From Mesostigma viride (lineage: Eukaryota > Streptophyta > Mesostigmatophyceae > Mesostigmatales > Mesostigmataceae), in assembly GCA_009746045.1 (NCBI GenBank), contig RPFO01000933.1:1-40674 (forward strand): 40,674 nt of DNA, in the 5' to 3' direction. Below the pieces are notes generated by a model that saw nothing but the letters and a program-made list of their open reading frames with translations, had not been told where the DNA came from and ran no database searches. How positions within the stretch are numbered: position 1 is the first letter of the stretch; every line of letters starts with the position of its first letter. Both the position numbers and the translations under genes were made by a program. Shown here one piece after another: positions 21,241-31,851 of the stretch.

Positions 21241-21905
21241 TGATGACGAGGAGGCTGACGAAGAGGAGGAGGGGGGGAAGAGGGCGGGCGGTCGTGCGAG
21301 GCGGCCTCCCGTCCCACCGTTCCTCGGGAGTAGTAGCCTTACCCGTGGGGTTGGGCCCCGGGGTAGATGATAGGGTAGATAGATCAGACAGTCGCCCTGA
21401 CGGGGAGTCGATTAGCATAGAGGTAGACGTCAATCACGTGGCTTCCGGCTCAGACGCGGCCACCCAACCGGCGCGCGTGTCTCACGGAGGCCCGCGACAT
21501 TTGTTTCTTTTCAGTGGGGGTTTACTTGTTCCTCCCACCGTCCTTGACCCGTATTTTAAAGAGAAAACTGTCATGGACGTGAAGTTTTTGGTCGACACCG
21601 GCGCCTCCACGTCCTTCATCAACGAGGCCCTGGTGCGCCGGCTGGGTCTGACCCCTCGCCCGCACGCCACGGCCGTGCATGTGACCTATTCGAACGGTCG
21701 CCAACACAGGTCGCCCGGCCTGGCAGATATCAAGGGTGTGCTGCAAGGCACGCCGGTCGACTTGGCGGCGACTATCGCGCCGCTGGGAGCCGCGGACATC
21801 ATCATCGGGCTAGACTGCATGGTTGGACAAGCAGGATGTAGACATCAGTGTGCGCCGAGGCGTAGTTTGGTTTCCGGATGGATCCTTTTGGTGTCCCGAC
21901 AGTGA
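21237..21905 (+). pseudogene. Gypsy retropepsin (protease) segment
   Basis: This is an aspartic protease that would cut the Gag-Pol polyprotein. The active-site motif FLVDTGASTSFI lies at about 21588-21623, and the second signature IIIGLDCM is at about 21800-21823. This is the usual retropepsin pair, 60-70 residues apart. The frame starts ATGA-overlapped with gag. After GLDCM it shifts: the next frame (from about 21823) continues with DKQDVDISVRRGVVWFPDG, which reads as the natural continuation. So there is an indel near 21820 and the pol frame is broken here. Confidence 0.8.
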
Positions 21906-23107
21906 GTATAGGGCACAGGCCGCCGAGGTACATAACATTACACACGAGCGCTCGGCGGACGGGCCTCGACCAGCGTCCCAGATCCTGATGAGCACGCCAG
22001 CTTCGGAAGGGCAAGGAATACACGATGTACCGCATCGACCTGGATAGCACTCAGGCCATGCTTAGCGAGATCGGCGTCGGCTTCTGACCCCGGACGAGTT
22101 GGCGCGTTTCAACGCCGTCCTGGAGAAGCGCGCCACTCTTTTGGCGGACCGCACGCCCCAGTTCCATCCCCATCGCTCGGTGCTACACCGCATCCAGGTA
22201 CAGGAGGGTTCCGGGCCTACAGCGTCCCCCATGTATGTACCGCATGGGTCCGATCGAGCTGGTGGAGCTCAAGAAGATTCTCATTTCGCTGCTCGACGCC
22301 GGGCTCATCGAGCCCAGTAACAGCCCCTACTCCGCAGGTGTGCTGCTCGTCCCCGAGCCAGGGGGCAAGTGGCGGCTGGTGACTGCATGACTACCGGAAG
22401 CTGAACGCCATCACGGTCAAGTCCAAGTATCCCCTGCCGAGGATCGACGACCTCTTCAACCGCGTCCAAGGGGCTACGTGTTTCACGGTCATCGACTGCG
22501 CGGACGGGGTCTGGCAGCTGCACATCGCACCTGAGGATTGTCACAAGACTGCGTTCGCCACGCCCTTCGGTCACTACCAGTTTCGGGTGGCGGCGATGGG
22601 CCTGTGTAATTCGCTCGCGTCCTTCCAGATGCTGATGAATGACATCCTCCGTCCAGTGATGGGCATGGCCCACCTGCCGCAGGTCTCCCAGGATCTGACG
22701 GACCCGCACAAGGGGCGCGCCCACCATGGACCTACAAGCGCACGTGCGCGTTGGCGTACCTGGACGACATTCTGGTGTATTCCAGGACGTTCGAGGAGCA
22801 CCTGGAGGATGTTGACGCAGTGCTACAGATCATGGAAGACAAGCACCTGTGGGCGCGGAAGGCCAAGGTGCGCGCCGGTCGCTGTGTGCCCTTCCTGGGC
22901 CACACCCTGTCTGCTGACGGTATCGCGACCGACCCGGAGAAGATCGAGTCCGTCCAGCAGTGGCCGGTTCCCACGGACGTGAAGGGGGTGCGCAGTTTTC
23001 CGGGGTTGGCTTCCTACTACCGACGGCTTTCATCCCGAGGTTCGCCACCATCGCCGCCCCGATCAACGCTCTTCTCAAGAAGGGTACTCCGTTCCTGTGG
23101 GCTGAGC
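21906..23107 (+). pseudogene. Gypsy reverse transcriptase, multiple frameshifts, interrupted
   Basis: RT segments are spread over all three frames: GLIEPSNSPYSAGVLLVPEP (about 22300-22360), DYRKLNAITVKSKYPLPRID (about 22389-22448), CFTVIDCADGVWQLHI with the first catalytic Asp (about 22477-22530), MGLCNSLASFQ (about 22596), AYLDDILVYS with the catalytic DD pair (about 22755), then YYRRFIPRFA and KKGTPFLWAEQ up to 23107. Indels are inferred near 22236, 22385, 22690-22750 and 23025. The segment ends where the Copia-2 LTR begins. Family is clear from the motifs; the copy is dead. Confidence 0.85.
23103..23107. repeat. Target site duplication TGAGC, left copy
   Basis: TGAGC precedes the LTR at 23108 and recurs at 40184-40188 directly after the other LTR. 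Removing the insertion plus one copy restores an uninterrupted gypsy frame (WAEQ joined to CQQAF), so the boundaries are exact. Confidence 0.93.
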
Positions 23108-23752
23108 AGTTAGAAAGAGCTCCCAACGTATGTGAGCTCTTGGTCTTTCACAGCGCGTCTTAGCCAATGTTGCAAGGCAGCAACCTTAAATCTCTGCACC
23201 AGGCCACGACCACGGTGGGCACTCCCACGACCAAGGTGGCACCCACGGTTCGTGCTTTCCGAGATAGCTGGTCATCCCCCATGACCAAGCTATATCCTTT
23301 GTGTTGTTCCTCGTTCCCATCGGCGTGACGAGGCACGTGCAGGCGTGCAAGCAAATCCTCAACGTCCACTGGCATCAGTGCAGAGCCAGGACGAACTGGA
23401 TTTGCCTAGACTCTGCAGCCCAGGAAGTACAGGACCTGTCACAAGCCTGCAAGGCCTAGTATCCTTGCAGCCCTGTGCCAGTTCCAGTACCCCACCAGTC
23501 ACAGGCTGCTGCTCCTCCTGGACTACGTGGACCACAGTCACGTGATAGACAGGCTAAGCCTGTGCAGGGACGTCCTGCCACGTGTCCTGTCCACTGTACC
23601 AGAGGACTGCACCCTAGTCGGCCACGGATGGCTAGGACTTCGGGACCTCATATCTTTCTTGTCCCTTGTCTGTTTCAGGCGGTCAGCACGGCGTTGGAAA
23701 GGTCTTTCCAAACTGCATCCACTTAGCATATTGGTTGCCCAAAATGCTAACT
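23108..23752 (-). repeat. Copia-2 3' LTR (in element sense)
   Basis: This 645-bp copy matches 39544-40183 with about 14 substitutions and 5 bases of indel difference. It starts AGTTAGAAAGAGC and ends ATGCTAACT. A perfect 8-bp hairpin stem, AAGAGCTC...GAGCTCTT, lies near 23114-23142. Confidence 0.92.
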
Positions 23753-24762
23753 CCAACCCTTTCTTCTTTCGGAGCTGGACCAGCTTGAAACAAGCCTAAC
23801 CTTGCTTGTGCCCACTCAGCCACAGACCACTTGGTCCCTTGGGGTTGATCAGACCTGATAATAGGGCCCAGGGTCCTGCCTCCTTTTGGGTAACAACATA
23901 TACGCCCTTGGACCAGGCTAGGTGTACTGGCCAGTGAATCAGAGGTCACCCCAGGTTATCTCCTGACCCCTTGGTCAGCTCCCACCTTTCCTTGGGAACT
24001 TGGTGGTAGATTAAAGTCAAGGCACATTAGCCCAATGGCTGGGATTAAAGGATGCCAAGAACGTATTATTGTGAGTTCCTGATCTTTCACAGTTATTACA
24101 GGCGCCCGTTCTTATGGCGCCCGCCTTGGCCAGCCTTTCCCTTTTATGCTCAAAGAGACTTAGGTAGCACCTATACAAATACTGCCTTATTGGGGAGCCT
24201 ATGTCTTCACTGGGTGTTAAGCCCAGGAATCACTCATGCCAGGCTGTGGCTCTGCTGGGGAATTGAACCCCACCCCAATCTCCAGGTTTATAGGTGACCT
24301 GGAACTTTACACAGGAGAAACATTACAATCATGAGAACAACATGAGAATGACATGACATGGTTATGTTTTATTCAAGCATTATATAACCCAGAATGTGGC
24401 TCCCTGGCAACCATGTGCCACATGGTCACACAACCAGGTTCTTTATTAGCAACAGGTTGGAAACAAGCACTAGAAAACATATATACAGCAACCTGTAAGA
24501 ACCAGCATTCGGGTTGCCCTTGCATGGCCTAACTGTTTGAGGCCAAAGGCGTCGACTTAAGTCCTGGCGACTCTTCTGAACCCCATGGGGAGGGCCAGGC
24601 ATGATTCTCAGCTGGTAGGAGTGACATTCCACACCAACTCCTGTCCAGGAGGGTGTACCTAACCCTGAAGGACCGGCTGTCATCCAGTAAGCACCAGTCA
24701 CCACTTGGTACTTTGGTCAAGCAGCCCACTGGGGACACCCAAGCTGAAGCAAGGCCTGGTCT
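23753..24762 (-). other. Copia-2 3' untranslated region and polypurine tract
   Basis: On the minus strand the bases next to the LTR (23770 down to 23753) read GAAAGAAGAAAGGGTTGG, a strong polypurine tract. It confirms the minus-strand orientation. The remaining kilobase has only short, unconvincing frames. Confidence 0.8.
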
Positions 24763-25419
24763 CTATGGCCGCCCGTGTAAGGGGTCCATGAGCCCACGGG
24801 GCAGGGGGTACTGCCTCTCCGCCTTCTCCTCCAGCTTGGTGAGGGCATCTGCAGGGTTGTCCACACCAGGCACATGTTCAATGTGAGCTAGGTAGGACAT
24901 CTCCTTGAGTAACAAGTAATCAAGGTCCCTGCTCCTGGCCAGCTGCCTGTGCACAAATTGCACCATGCCCATGCTATCAGTCCTCACCAGTGTGTGCAGC
25001 TGCAACCTACAGGAAGCCACTTGACATAGCTGGTAGAAGAGCTCCCTCAAGTAAAGAGCAGTATGCAGCCCTTCATTCACAGATTGCCCTGCACTCAGCA
25101 ATGTCACTGCTGGGTGTAACCCTGTTCTGCAACCGACTGTACCAGGTAACAAGTGAGGTGTGATCTTGCTCCAGGGTGACTAATGCTGCTGCCCTGCCCC
25201 TGACCTCTGTGACCTTCCTACTATCCATAGAACTGTCCACATAGAGAACCATGTCAAGGGGCTTGTACAAATCCACATGACCCAGTATAAGAGGGGGAGA
25301 CATCATGACAGCCTGCACCACACTCTCAGCACCCACCTCAACCAGCTGGGAATCAGTAAGTCGACTCAAAACCAGCAAGTCAGGGGCACATATACTTGCA
25401 AGCCATGCCAGCATGCCCC
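24763..25419 (-). pseudogene. Copia-2 RNase H, separated from RT and frameshifted
   Basis: This is the C-terminal end of pol. It starts at the TIR-element border with GMLAWLASICAPDLLVL, matching Copia-1 GQLGWLAGTVRPDLSIY. RNase H landmarks follow: LYVDSSMDSR (first Asp), TWYSRLQNRV, DIAECRA (Glu), then RTDSMGMVQFV (third Asp) and the terminal NPADALTKLEEK, equivalent to IADALTKP. A frameshift near 25072-25080 separates the Glu half from the C-terminal half. The nine-kilobase gap to the RT is the nested TIR element. Identification rests on close column-by-column similarity with Copia-1. Confidence 0.88.
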
Positions 25420-25461
25420 CACATCACCTAAAAACGGCCTTTTTTGTTACATGGGGTCATA

Positions 25462-26638
25462 TCTCCCACACATATAGTCAGATCGGGGTGCCTTTCTGGA
25501 CTTAAGGTCCCCTAGGACCCTGTTCACATCACATAAATTGGGGGCCAACTGACCTATTTTTAGCATCAAACCGTGACGTGGAAAAGTGCAAAAAACGATG
25601 TTTTCCAGGCATAAGGAGGCATAGCAGCCACACACAAGTAGTAAATGTAGTCCAATTCAGCTGGAAATGGTCATGCTTATTAATTTATATCCAAAGACAA
25701 AAACCGCCCTTAAGTATGCAATGTAGGACCAAACTATGTGCTATAATTCTGGCATACATCAGCCAAAACACCGTTTTAGTGCATTATTTTCAAACTTATG
25801 AAGCCCCTGCCAGCACATATGCGGCCCAATCATGCCAGAATTCGTCACATTAATAGCACAATACTTGAATTTACACTAGAACACAAGTTGGACATATTAG
25901 GACCACTGTCGGCCCACTAAAAGTGACGGATGCAAGCAGAAATAGAGCGATTTTTGCAAAAATACTCCATATTCTGCGCCATTGTCTTGGAAAACTTTGC
26001 ATTCTTCACTCAATTATCGTCATGGCTGTCATGGGATTCATATACATGCCACTGGGGCTGGATACATTAGCCAACACAGACTAAAAAAGCGATCATCAAG
26101 GGATAAAATCACCATCAATCACAGTAGATGCTGGCATTCGGAACAAGCACCATAGTGCCTACAAGCCTCAAGAAGGGGAGCTTGGCTGACCAGTCGTGCC
26201 TGTCGGCTGACCAGTCTCTTTTCTAAACGGGCCCCGCTCGGCAGCACACACAATCTCCTTTGCAGTACTTGGCCCACTCTGCTGGGCACCCCTGCTGTGC
26301 GTGTCTTATAGCAGCTAATCCAAATATATATCTGCCAGGTGCCTCTCTGCTACATGGAAATACAAAGCGCAATCAAGGACAGCAGTGGCTTGGGCTGCTA
26401 TTCAATTGAGCTCAGCACCTAGCTGCTGTACAACATAATTCTGCATCAGTGCCTGTCCTAACTGCGCCCCCCCGCCCCCTTGCCATCATCGTCATGCTCA
26501 TCACAGTCTTTGGAACGTGCACTGAACTCCAACCCTTGGACAGTCCATAGGTCATTAAGAATCTGTGCATGTAATGCTAGCTCGTCTCAGTTGAACTCAT
26601 CTACCACCCTCTCATGGTCGTGTCATCTCTCATGTAAT
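25462..26638. other. TIR-element interior, nothing recognised
   Basis: Short frames only, none resembling a protein family. A GGCTGACCAGT word is duplicated near 26190-26220. No RNA gene seen. Confidence 0.4.
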
Positions 26639-26643
26639 CCACC

Positions 26644-26849
26644 AGTTACGTTAAATAGTGCCGGAACCTTTTGCCGCCTGAGGCAAATCGGTCCGTAACA
26701 CTATTTTGCCCGGAATAACCACTTCCGAGCACCCAAGTTAATTCGGCCGAATTAACTTGGGTGCTCGGAAGTGGTTATTCCGGGCAAAATAGTGTTACGG
26801 ACCGATTTGCCTCAGGCGGCAAAAGGTTCCGGCACTATTTAACGTAACT
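26644..26849. repeat. Palindrome P1, 206 bp, no loop
   Basis: Perfect inverted repeat with arms of 103 bp meeting in AATTCGGCCGAATT; the centre lies between 26746 and 26747. It can extrude as a full cruciform. P2 and P3 are further copies of the same sequence. Confidence 0.93.
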
Positions 26850-26981
26850 AAAACCTGGCCTCGTGGAGGGGGGACGAAGAGCCCGAGACATCCGCCTAGG
26901 CCGCTGAGCACGCACCACTAAATGCGCCGGAGCTGCCTCAGTGAGGATTCGAACCCCTGACCTCCAAGGTGCACAGGTTTT
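26850..26981 (-). repeat. Spacer S1 with tRNA-type B-box (SINE-like)
   Basis: On the minus strand it carries GGTTCGAATCC (26955 to 26945), a perfect polymerase III B-box consensus, within a T-arm-like context. The spacer has its own inverted ends (AAAACCTG...CACAGGTTTT). No complete tRNA can be folded; an A-box is not evident. It may be a fragment of a tRNA-derived SINE. Confidence 0.55.
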
Positions 26982-27187
26982 AGTTACGTTAAATAGTGCC
27001 GGAACCTTTTGCCGCCTGAGGCAAATCGGTCCGTAACACTATTTTGCCCGGAATAACCACTTCCGAGCACCCAAGTTAATTCGGCCGAATTAACTTGGGT
27101 GCTCGGAAGTGGTTATTCCGGGCAAAATAGTGTTACGGACCGATTTGCCTCAGGCGGCAAAAGGTTCCGGCACTATTTAACGTAACT
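26982..27187. repeat. Palindrome P2, 206 bp
   Basis: Second copy of the 206-bp palindrome, at the centre of the composite and identical to P1 by eye. Confidence 0.93.
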
Positions 27188-27318
27188 AAAACCTGTGCAC
27201 CTTGGAGGTCAGGGGTTCGAATCCTCACTGAGGCAGCTCCGGCGCATTTAGTGGTGCGTGCTCAGCGGCCTAGGCGGATGTCTCGGGCTCTTCGTCCCCC
27301 TCCACGAGGCCAGGTTTT
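27188..27318 (+). repeat. Spacer S2, inverse copy of S1, with B-box
   Basis: Inverse complement of S1 with one C fewer near 27296-27302. The B-box GGTTCGAATCC is at 27214-27224 on the plus strand. The near identity of S1 and S2 shows the inverted duplication is recent or maintained. Confidence 0.85.
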
Positions 27319-27524
27319 AGTTACGTTAAATAGTGCCGGAAACTTTTGCCGCCTGAGGCAAATCGGTCCGTAACACTATTTTGCCCGGAATAACCACTTC
27401 CGAGCACCCAAGTTAATTCGGCCGAATTAACTTGGGTGCTCGGAAGTGGTTATTCCGGGCAAAATAGTGTTACGGACCGATTTGCCTCAGGCGGCAAAAG
27501 GTTCCGGCACTATTTAACGTAACT
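27319..27524. repeat. Palindrome P3, 206 bp
   Basis: Third copy, with GGAAAC in the left arm where the right arm keeps the complement of GGAACC, giving one mismatch in the stem. Confidence 0.93.
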
Positions 27525-27529
27525 CCACC

Positions 27530-28729
27530 TAGGTTTATCGTGGCCACTGATCTTTCAGCCCCTCCTGACATCAAAATCTGGGCAAACACACTGTTGACAT
27601 CGCCCTTCCGTTTTAGCCTGCATGGCTCCTCATGTTTACCCTTATCTCATCCCTCAACACACCTAGAACTGTCTATTCATCCCCCTTGCATAGGCAGTGC
27701 ATAACTGCGGCATGATGGGGCTTGCCAAAAATAGGTGTAAAATGCATGGGATGGCACGGGGAGGCTCACACTCATCGGTTTACAATCACACTCATGTGCT
27801 AACAGTGTCCCTCTCTGCTTTTGACACTGCATGCACATGCATTTCCTACCGGCTATATCAAGCCTTTAGTGTGGTTTGGTGCATCAAGAGAAATGGCAGG
27901 TCAGCTGAGTGCATCAGACCACATTTGTGTTAAGTGTACGCTTGCAACGCTGTTTGCCCACCGCATGGAGCTCCCCTTTCGGACAGTGGCGCAAGTAGCA
28001 CTTACACCTTACTCCCAGCCGCTCACCCTGCCCATGCTAGCAACAAGAACAAATGCATGGTCCCCATCCCAACGTAAGGTGCATCACATGGATGGCCCTG
28101 CCATCACCTAGCAGTGTGCCACCCCTCTCCACCTCAACCTACTCTGAAATGCCAGGGCCCCAACAAACCTTTCAAGACATGGCACTCCTCAAAGAAGGCA
28201 ACCCCTCAAAGAAGGCGAGGCAGTTTAGGTCTAGGGGGCCTTTGGGTAAGTTAAAAGATGATAGAGTTCACTAACACAGGCCACGGCAACGACAACCTGC
28301 CTCACCCGCTGCATCCATACATCACAAGCCATAAACTGCACAGCTTGGCATGATTGCCTAAGGGTCACGTGATCCAAGGTGCCCTTCAGGCTCACCCCAG
28401 CATACCGGCCCATCCTCACCACCCCACTGGTCATAGTCATCTACAGTGGCATCAAACTCCTCTAGGACAGAGTGCAGTAAAGGCAACATAGACGTCCTGA
28501 CACAATTGAATAAGAACGTGGCTGCTACCTACTGCCCTTAATAAAAAATGTCCATGGCTTGCACAAATATGCATTCAATTCTTCAAGCAAGCATGCTAAC
28601 ACCTTCACAGCACATCCCAAGGTTTATATCCATCGAGCTTTGTCAACAAGCATGACTTCCTGATGCAAACTTAGCTGTCAAGCTAGGAGGAGGAAAGCTA
28701 GGTAAAGAGGTGAGATAGACCCCCCACAG
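27530..28729. other. TIR-element interior, nothing recognised
   Basis: Only short frames. A CTCAAAGAAGGC word is duplicated at about 28187-28218. No protein family or RNA gene can be named. Confidence 0.4.
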
Positions 28730-28898
28730 TGTCAAGAATCCTGTCTTGAATATGCCCATTATGCTGACCGTGCAGAAATCTATAATACGGGCAACTGTAT
28801 TCGAGCCCTAATTAACAAATAGATATGCTCGGATAGTAGTACCTAAGTGGGATTTGTCCTACGTGAACGGACACTATGACTATGTGCCAAGTTGTACA
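28730..28898 (+). repeat. TRIM/LARD-like 5' LTR
   Basis: 169 bp, TG...CA ends, identical by eye to 30889-31057. Confidence 0.85.
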
Positions 28899-30888
28899 AT
28901 GGCACTAGGACCATTGGTCACTATCTTCACCAGATTATAGTATTGTGTCATGTGCATGTCATACCATGCCGTACCGAGTCATGCATGCGCATGCACCATG
29001 TTCCAACATACCAGCTGTCGTTATCGACCCATTGTCGGCCCATGCGCATACCAGGGCCGCCGCCACCACTCACCTACCATAATTACCAATGTTCACGCTA
29101 CCTTGAGGTAGCCATGGAAAGCCACACCATATGGACGTAATAAATAATTTTCCTGGCTCCTGACGCTTAAGTTGGCAATGATTCACCAACTACAAATTAT
29201 TAATTTAAGTCCCCATAATAATAACCCCATGCCCGTTAACATGGCATCGGAGGTCCGGGGCAAGATCTTTCAACGGAATTAACCAACCTCTAAGCGGCAG
29301 CTCACATTTTATTGAGCGCCTTGATCATAGTTTATATTTTCATATACGGAGCAGCTTGGTCGAATTCTTGTACTTGATACGACCATGATTATGGCGCAGA
29401 TGCTACCGTGAAATTCAAGGCTTTCAATCGACTTACTTCAATGTGTGGTAACACCAAATATTCGGGGTGACACCTACCGTCGCTAAAATCCGTCAAGAAT
29501 TTCCCAAGCTCCGGTGCGCAGGCCAGATCTACGCTTTTATAGTTATATATGCCCGAAACTGATCAAACGCCAACATTTCGGTGATGGGGACGTCGGCACT
29601 GAAGCCTGGCACTCAAAAGGTGCCGGCTCTGGTTCCAGGCAGCGCCAGTGATTTTTTACCTGGCAGCACATTTTTGGCCAAGTGCAGTGCGTTCAATCGG
29701 CGCGGGGTCACTGACGGGCTCCCACTGAGCCGCGCGAGCTGTGAGCATCGACGAGAAATCGGCGGAGCTGTTTACCTCAAGAATTTTTCATGAGAACCGG
29801 TCTTTCTTTTGTACCGGCACCATTTCGCGTGGCATCAACATTCTTTTGGGCGCATTCTTTTAAACCGGAATTCTTTTTAAACGGTCATCACTTCAAGAGC
29901 CCAGAGCCTGCCATGCTCCAAGTTTCCAAGAAAAAGGGGAACATTCCCTGGGTCCTGCTCTCAAGGCCAGCCTGCTGACACAGCTGCACACCACACTAAG
30001 GAGGGTGCTCACTAACCCCCACGTTGTTTTCAGCACTAGTTGCAGTTTTATAATTCAGACACATTTAACTAGTTGCAGGCACCACTAGCAGCAGTAACAG
30101 CTAGTTGCATTATCACGTGCCAGCACTAGACACCCACTAGCAACCAGTTGCCCCATAATGTAAGCAGCAGTAACAGCACAGTCCCATCAGCACCATCACA
30201 CTGGCATCAACAAGCACAGCAGGCAACACCAGCAGGAACAGAGTACACTGCATAGTCCATGCAGGCAGCTACCCACACTTGCCTAGCCAGCAAGGAGAAG
30301 TAGTAGCACCCAGCAGCACATGCATGACTCTCCACCACAGGCGTAGAGTAGATAGTAGCTGCAGTCAGCTGCACGCACTTGTCTAGCTAGCAAGTAGCAG
30401 TCCAGCAACCAGCTCTACATCCTCACGTCACAGTTCACCTTGTAGTAGTTGCAGTAAGTTGCATCAAAACCTGTTGGCAAACAAGTCAAAGTAGCACTAC
30501 CAGCACCACACAAGAAACTGTACCCACACACAGCATAGATCGTGTGTGCACACACAACAGCTGACGTCACCGGTTTACCAGCCGCTACCAGTTCCCAACG
30601 TTTCGAGCTGCAACCCTGGCATCAACCAGTACCGGCTACAGTCTGCATCCAGCCTCAACACTGAGCAACCAGTCTTTCCAGTTTAAGAGCCTGTTTCCAG
30701 TTTGGCTCCACCCTCGTGTGGCGCACTCCATGTGACAATATGGGGCTACACAACCTTGCCCTCATTTTTCTTGCTGTTTTATATCAAGACCAGGGTGTCG
30801 TGTAAGGAGGGAATCCACTTAGGTACCCGACTACCCTCGCCCAGGATCTAGCATTTGTATTTATAGACAGCATCATGTGCAAGGAGGG
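28899..30888. other. TRIM/LARD-like internal region, non-coding
   Basis: The longest frames are about 70-80 codons without recognisable motifs. From about 30000 to 30720 the DNA is cryptically simple, rich in CAGCA, CTAGTTGCAG and CACTAG words repeated irregularly. Confidence 0.5.
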
Positions 30889-31057
30889 TGTCAAGAATCC
30901 TGTCTTGAATATGCCCATTATGCTGACCGTGCAGAAATCTATAATACGGGCAACTGTATTCGAGCCCTAATTAACAAATAGATATGCTCGGATAGTAGTA
31001 CCTAAGTGGGATTTGTCCTACGTGAACGGACACTATGACTATGTGCCAAGTTGTACA
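30889..31057 (+). repeat. TRIM/LARD-like 3' LTR
   Basis: Second 169-bp copy. It is preceded by the purine tract AAGGAGGG at 30881-30888. Confidence 0.85.
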
Positions 31058-31178
31058 TGCCCTTTAACACACAGCACCTTCCTGCACCAAAACCATGACA
31101 ATATCATCCAGAGCTTGCTAAATACGTACAGCTAGCCGGTAGCGGGCGACCTTGCAGTCCAGGTTCAGCGCGAACATC

Positions 31179-31434
31179 TCGTGTCAGCACCCGGCGGAGA
31201 TGGCGGACGCGAACCCACAATGCTATAAAAGCGAGTCATAAGACTATTTCGGGGAGCGGTGAACGGCTTGGAACACCGAAGGTATGCCGCGACAAAAGCC
31301 TGAAGTTTTTCTCGGAAATACACGCCTGGATGTGGATTAGGGCACCGTTGTCGTGCTTGTGCTTGCGTTGCGAGCAGGCAACCAGTGTTTCTTGCAGTGT
31401 CGAGCAGTAACAGATGGTGGCGCGAGAGCAATAT
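31179..31434 (+). promoter_or_regulatory. Possible solo LTR/promoter with TATA box and primer site
   Basis: TATAAAA at 31224-31230 is a good TATA box. Upstream, TGTCAGCACC begins near 31180; downstream, a CA near 31410 is followed by TGGTGGCGCGAGAGC, which looks like a primer-binding site. This would fit a short 5' LTR of another retroelement whose other LTR is not seen. It is a tentative reading from three short motifs. Confidence 0.3.
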
Positions 31435-31851
31435 TCGGGGTTCTTTGAACGGAGTTTCTTCTATACGTGAATGCGGGAACAAGAGGCCGCTGGATGAGCG
31501 GTTTATAGGTCGTATGTTTTCTCGTAGCTGTTTGGCTAGAGCTTTTGTGATTAGTAGATGCAGTATAGTGCATGGTTGAAAAATGAATTAAATAAAATGT
31601 GCGTTCCGCGCTTGGGTTGATTATACCCGGGCGGAACGGGGCGTGAGGTGCAGTGCCCCTGAAAAGAACAACCTACGCATTATTTAATACTAGCCGTGCA
31701 GATTCGGGATATTCTACCCCCGGTCTGTACGGTTAGCGTCTTACTACCATCACTGAACATAAGGGTTTAATGACGTCAGTTAGCTAGGGATAAGGGAGGT
31801 TTTGCGACTAAAAGCCGCTCTGGCTGGTTTTGTCGGCCTCTTTCTTTGCTC
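31435..31851. repeat. Repeat A, copy 1 (417 bp)
   Basis: Direct repeat of 32821-33241. The two are almost identical; copy 2 has an extra AATT (near 33090) and one substitution (CTAGCAT for CTACCAT). It starts TCGGGGTTCTTTGAACGGAG and ends TTTCTTTGCTC. It contains GC-rich inverted words around a CCCGGGCGG segment. No coding capacity is evident. Confidence 0.88.

Larger units (their letters stand above)
20502..23107 (+). mobile_element. Decayed Ty3/gypsy element, 5' part
   Basis: Order is gag, retropepsin, RT, then (after a 17-kb insertion) RNase H at 40184-40674, the Ty3/gypsy order. The 5' end, including LTR and start of gag, is missing: the gag frame is already open at the Copia-1 LTR junction. 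Several frameshifts interrupt pol. The element is cut at 23107 inside the RT/RNase H connection by Copia-2, and the reading ..LWAEQ resumes at 40184 as EQCQQAF. Confidence 0.9.
26639..27529. mobile_element. Palindromic composite foldback element with CCACC duplication
   Basis: Order is P1-S1-P2-S2-P3: three 206-bp palindromes (26644-26849, 26982-27187, 27319-27524) with two spacers (26850-26981 and 27188-27318) that are inverse complements of each other. The whole 881 bp is therefore one near-perfect palindrome centred in P2. I find a one-base length difference between the spacers (6 against 5 C) and a substitution in P3 (GGAAAC for GGAACC). The flanks carry CCACC at 26639-26643 and 27525-27529, a 5-bp target duplication. 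The ends AGTTACG...CGTAACT share AGTTA with the Copia-2 LTR ends. Confidence 0.88.
28730..31057 (+). mobile_element. Non-autonomous LTR retrotransposon (TRIM/LARD-like), 2.3 kb
   Basis: Two 169-bp direct repeats, 28730-28898 and 30889-31057, look identical base for base. Each begins TGTCAAG and ends TTGTACA (TG...CA). One base after the left LTR is TGGCACTAGGACC, placed like a tRNA primer-binding site; AAGGAGGG directly precedes the right LTR as a polypurine tract. The internal 2 kb has no gag or pol, so it must depend on another element. No target duplication is visible (flanks CACAG and TGCCC), which is odd for so young a pair. Confidence 0.8.

Noticed and set aside
26850-27318. Functional tRNA genes in the palindrome spacers
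   Set aside because: Only a B-box and T-arm-like segment are present; no acceptor stem, D-arm or anticodon arm can be assembled.
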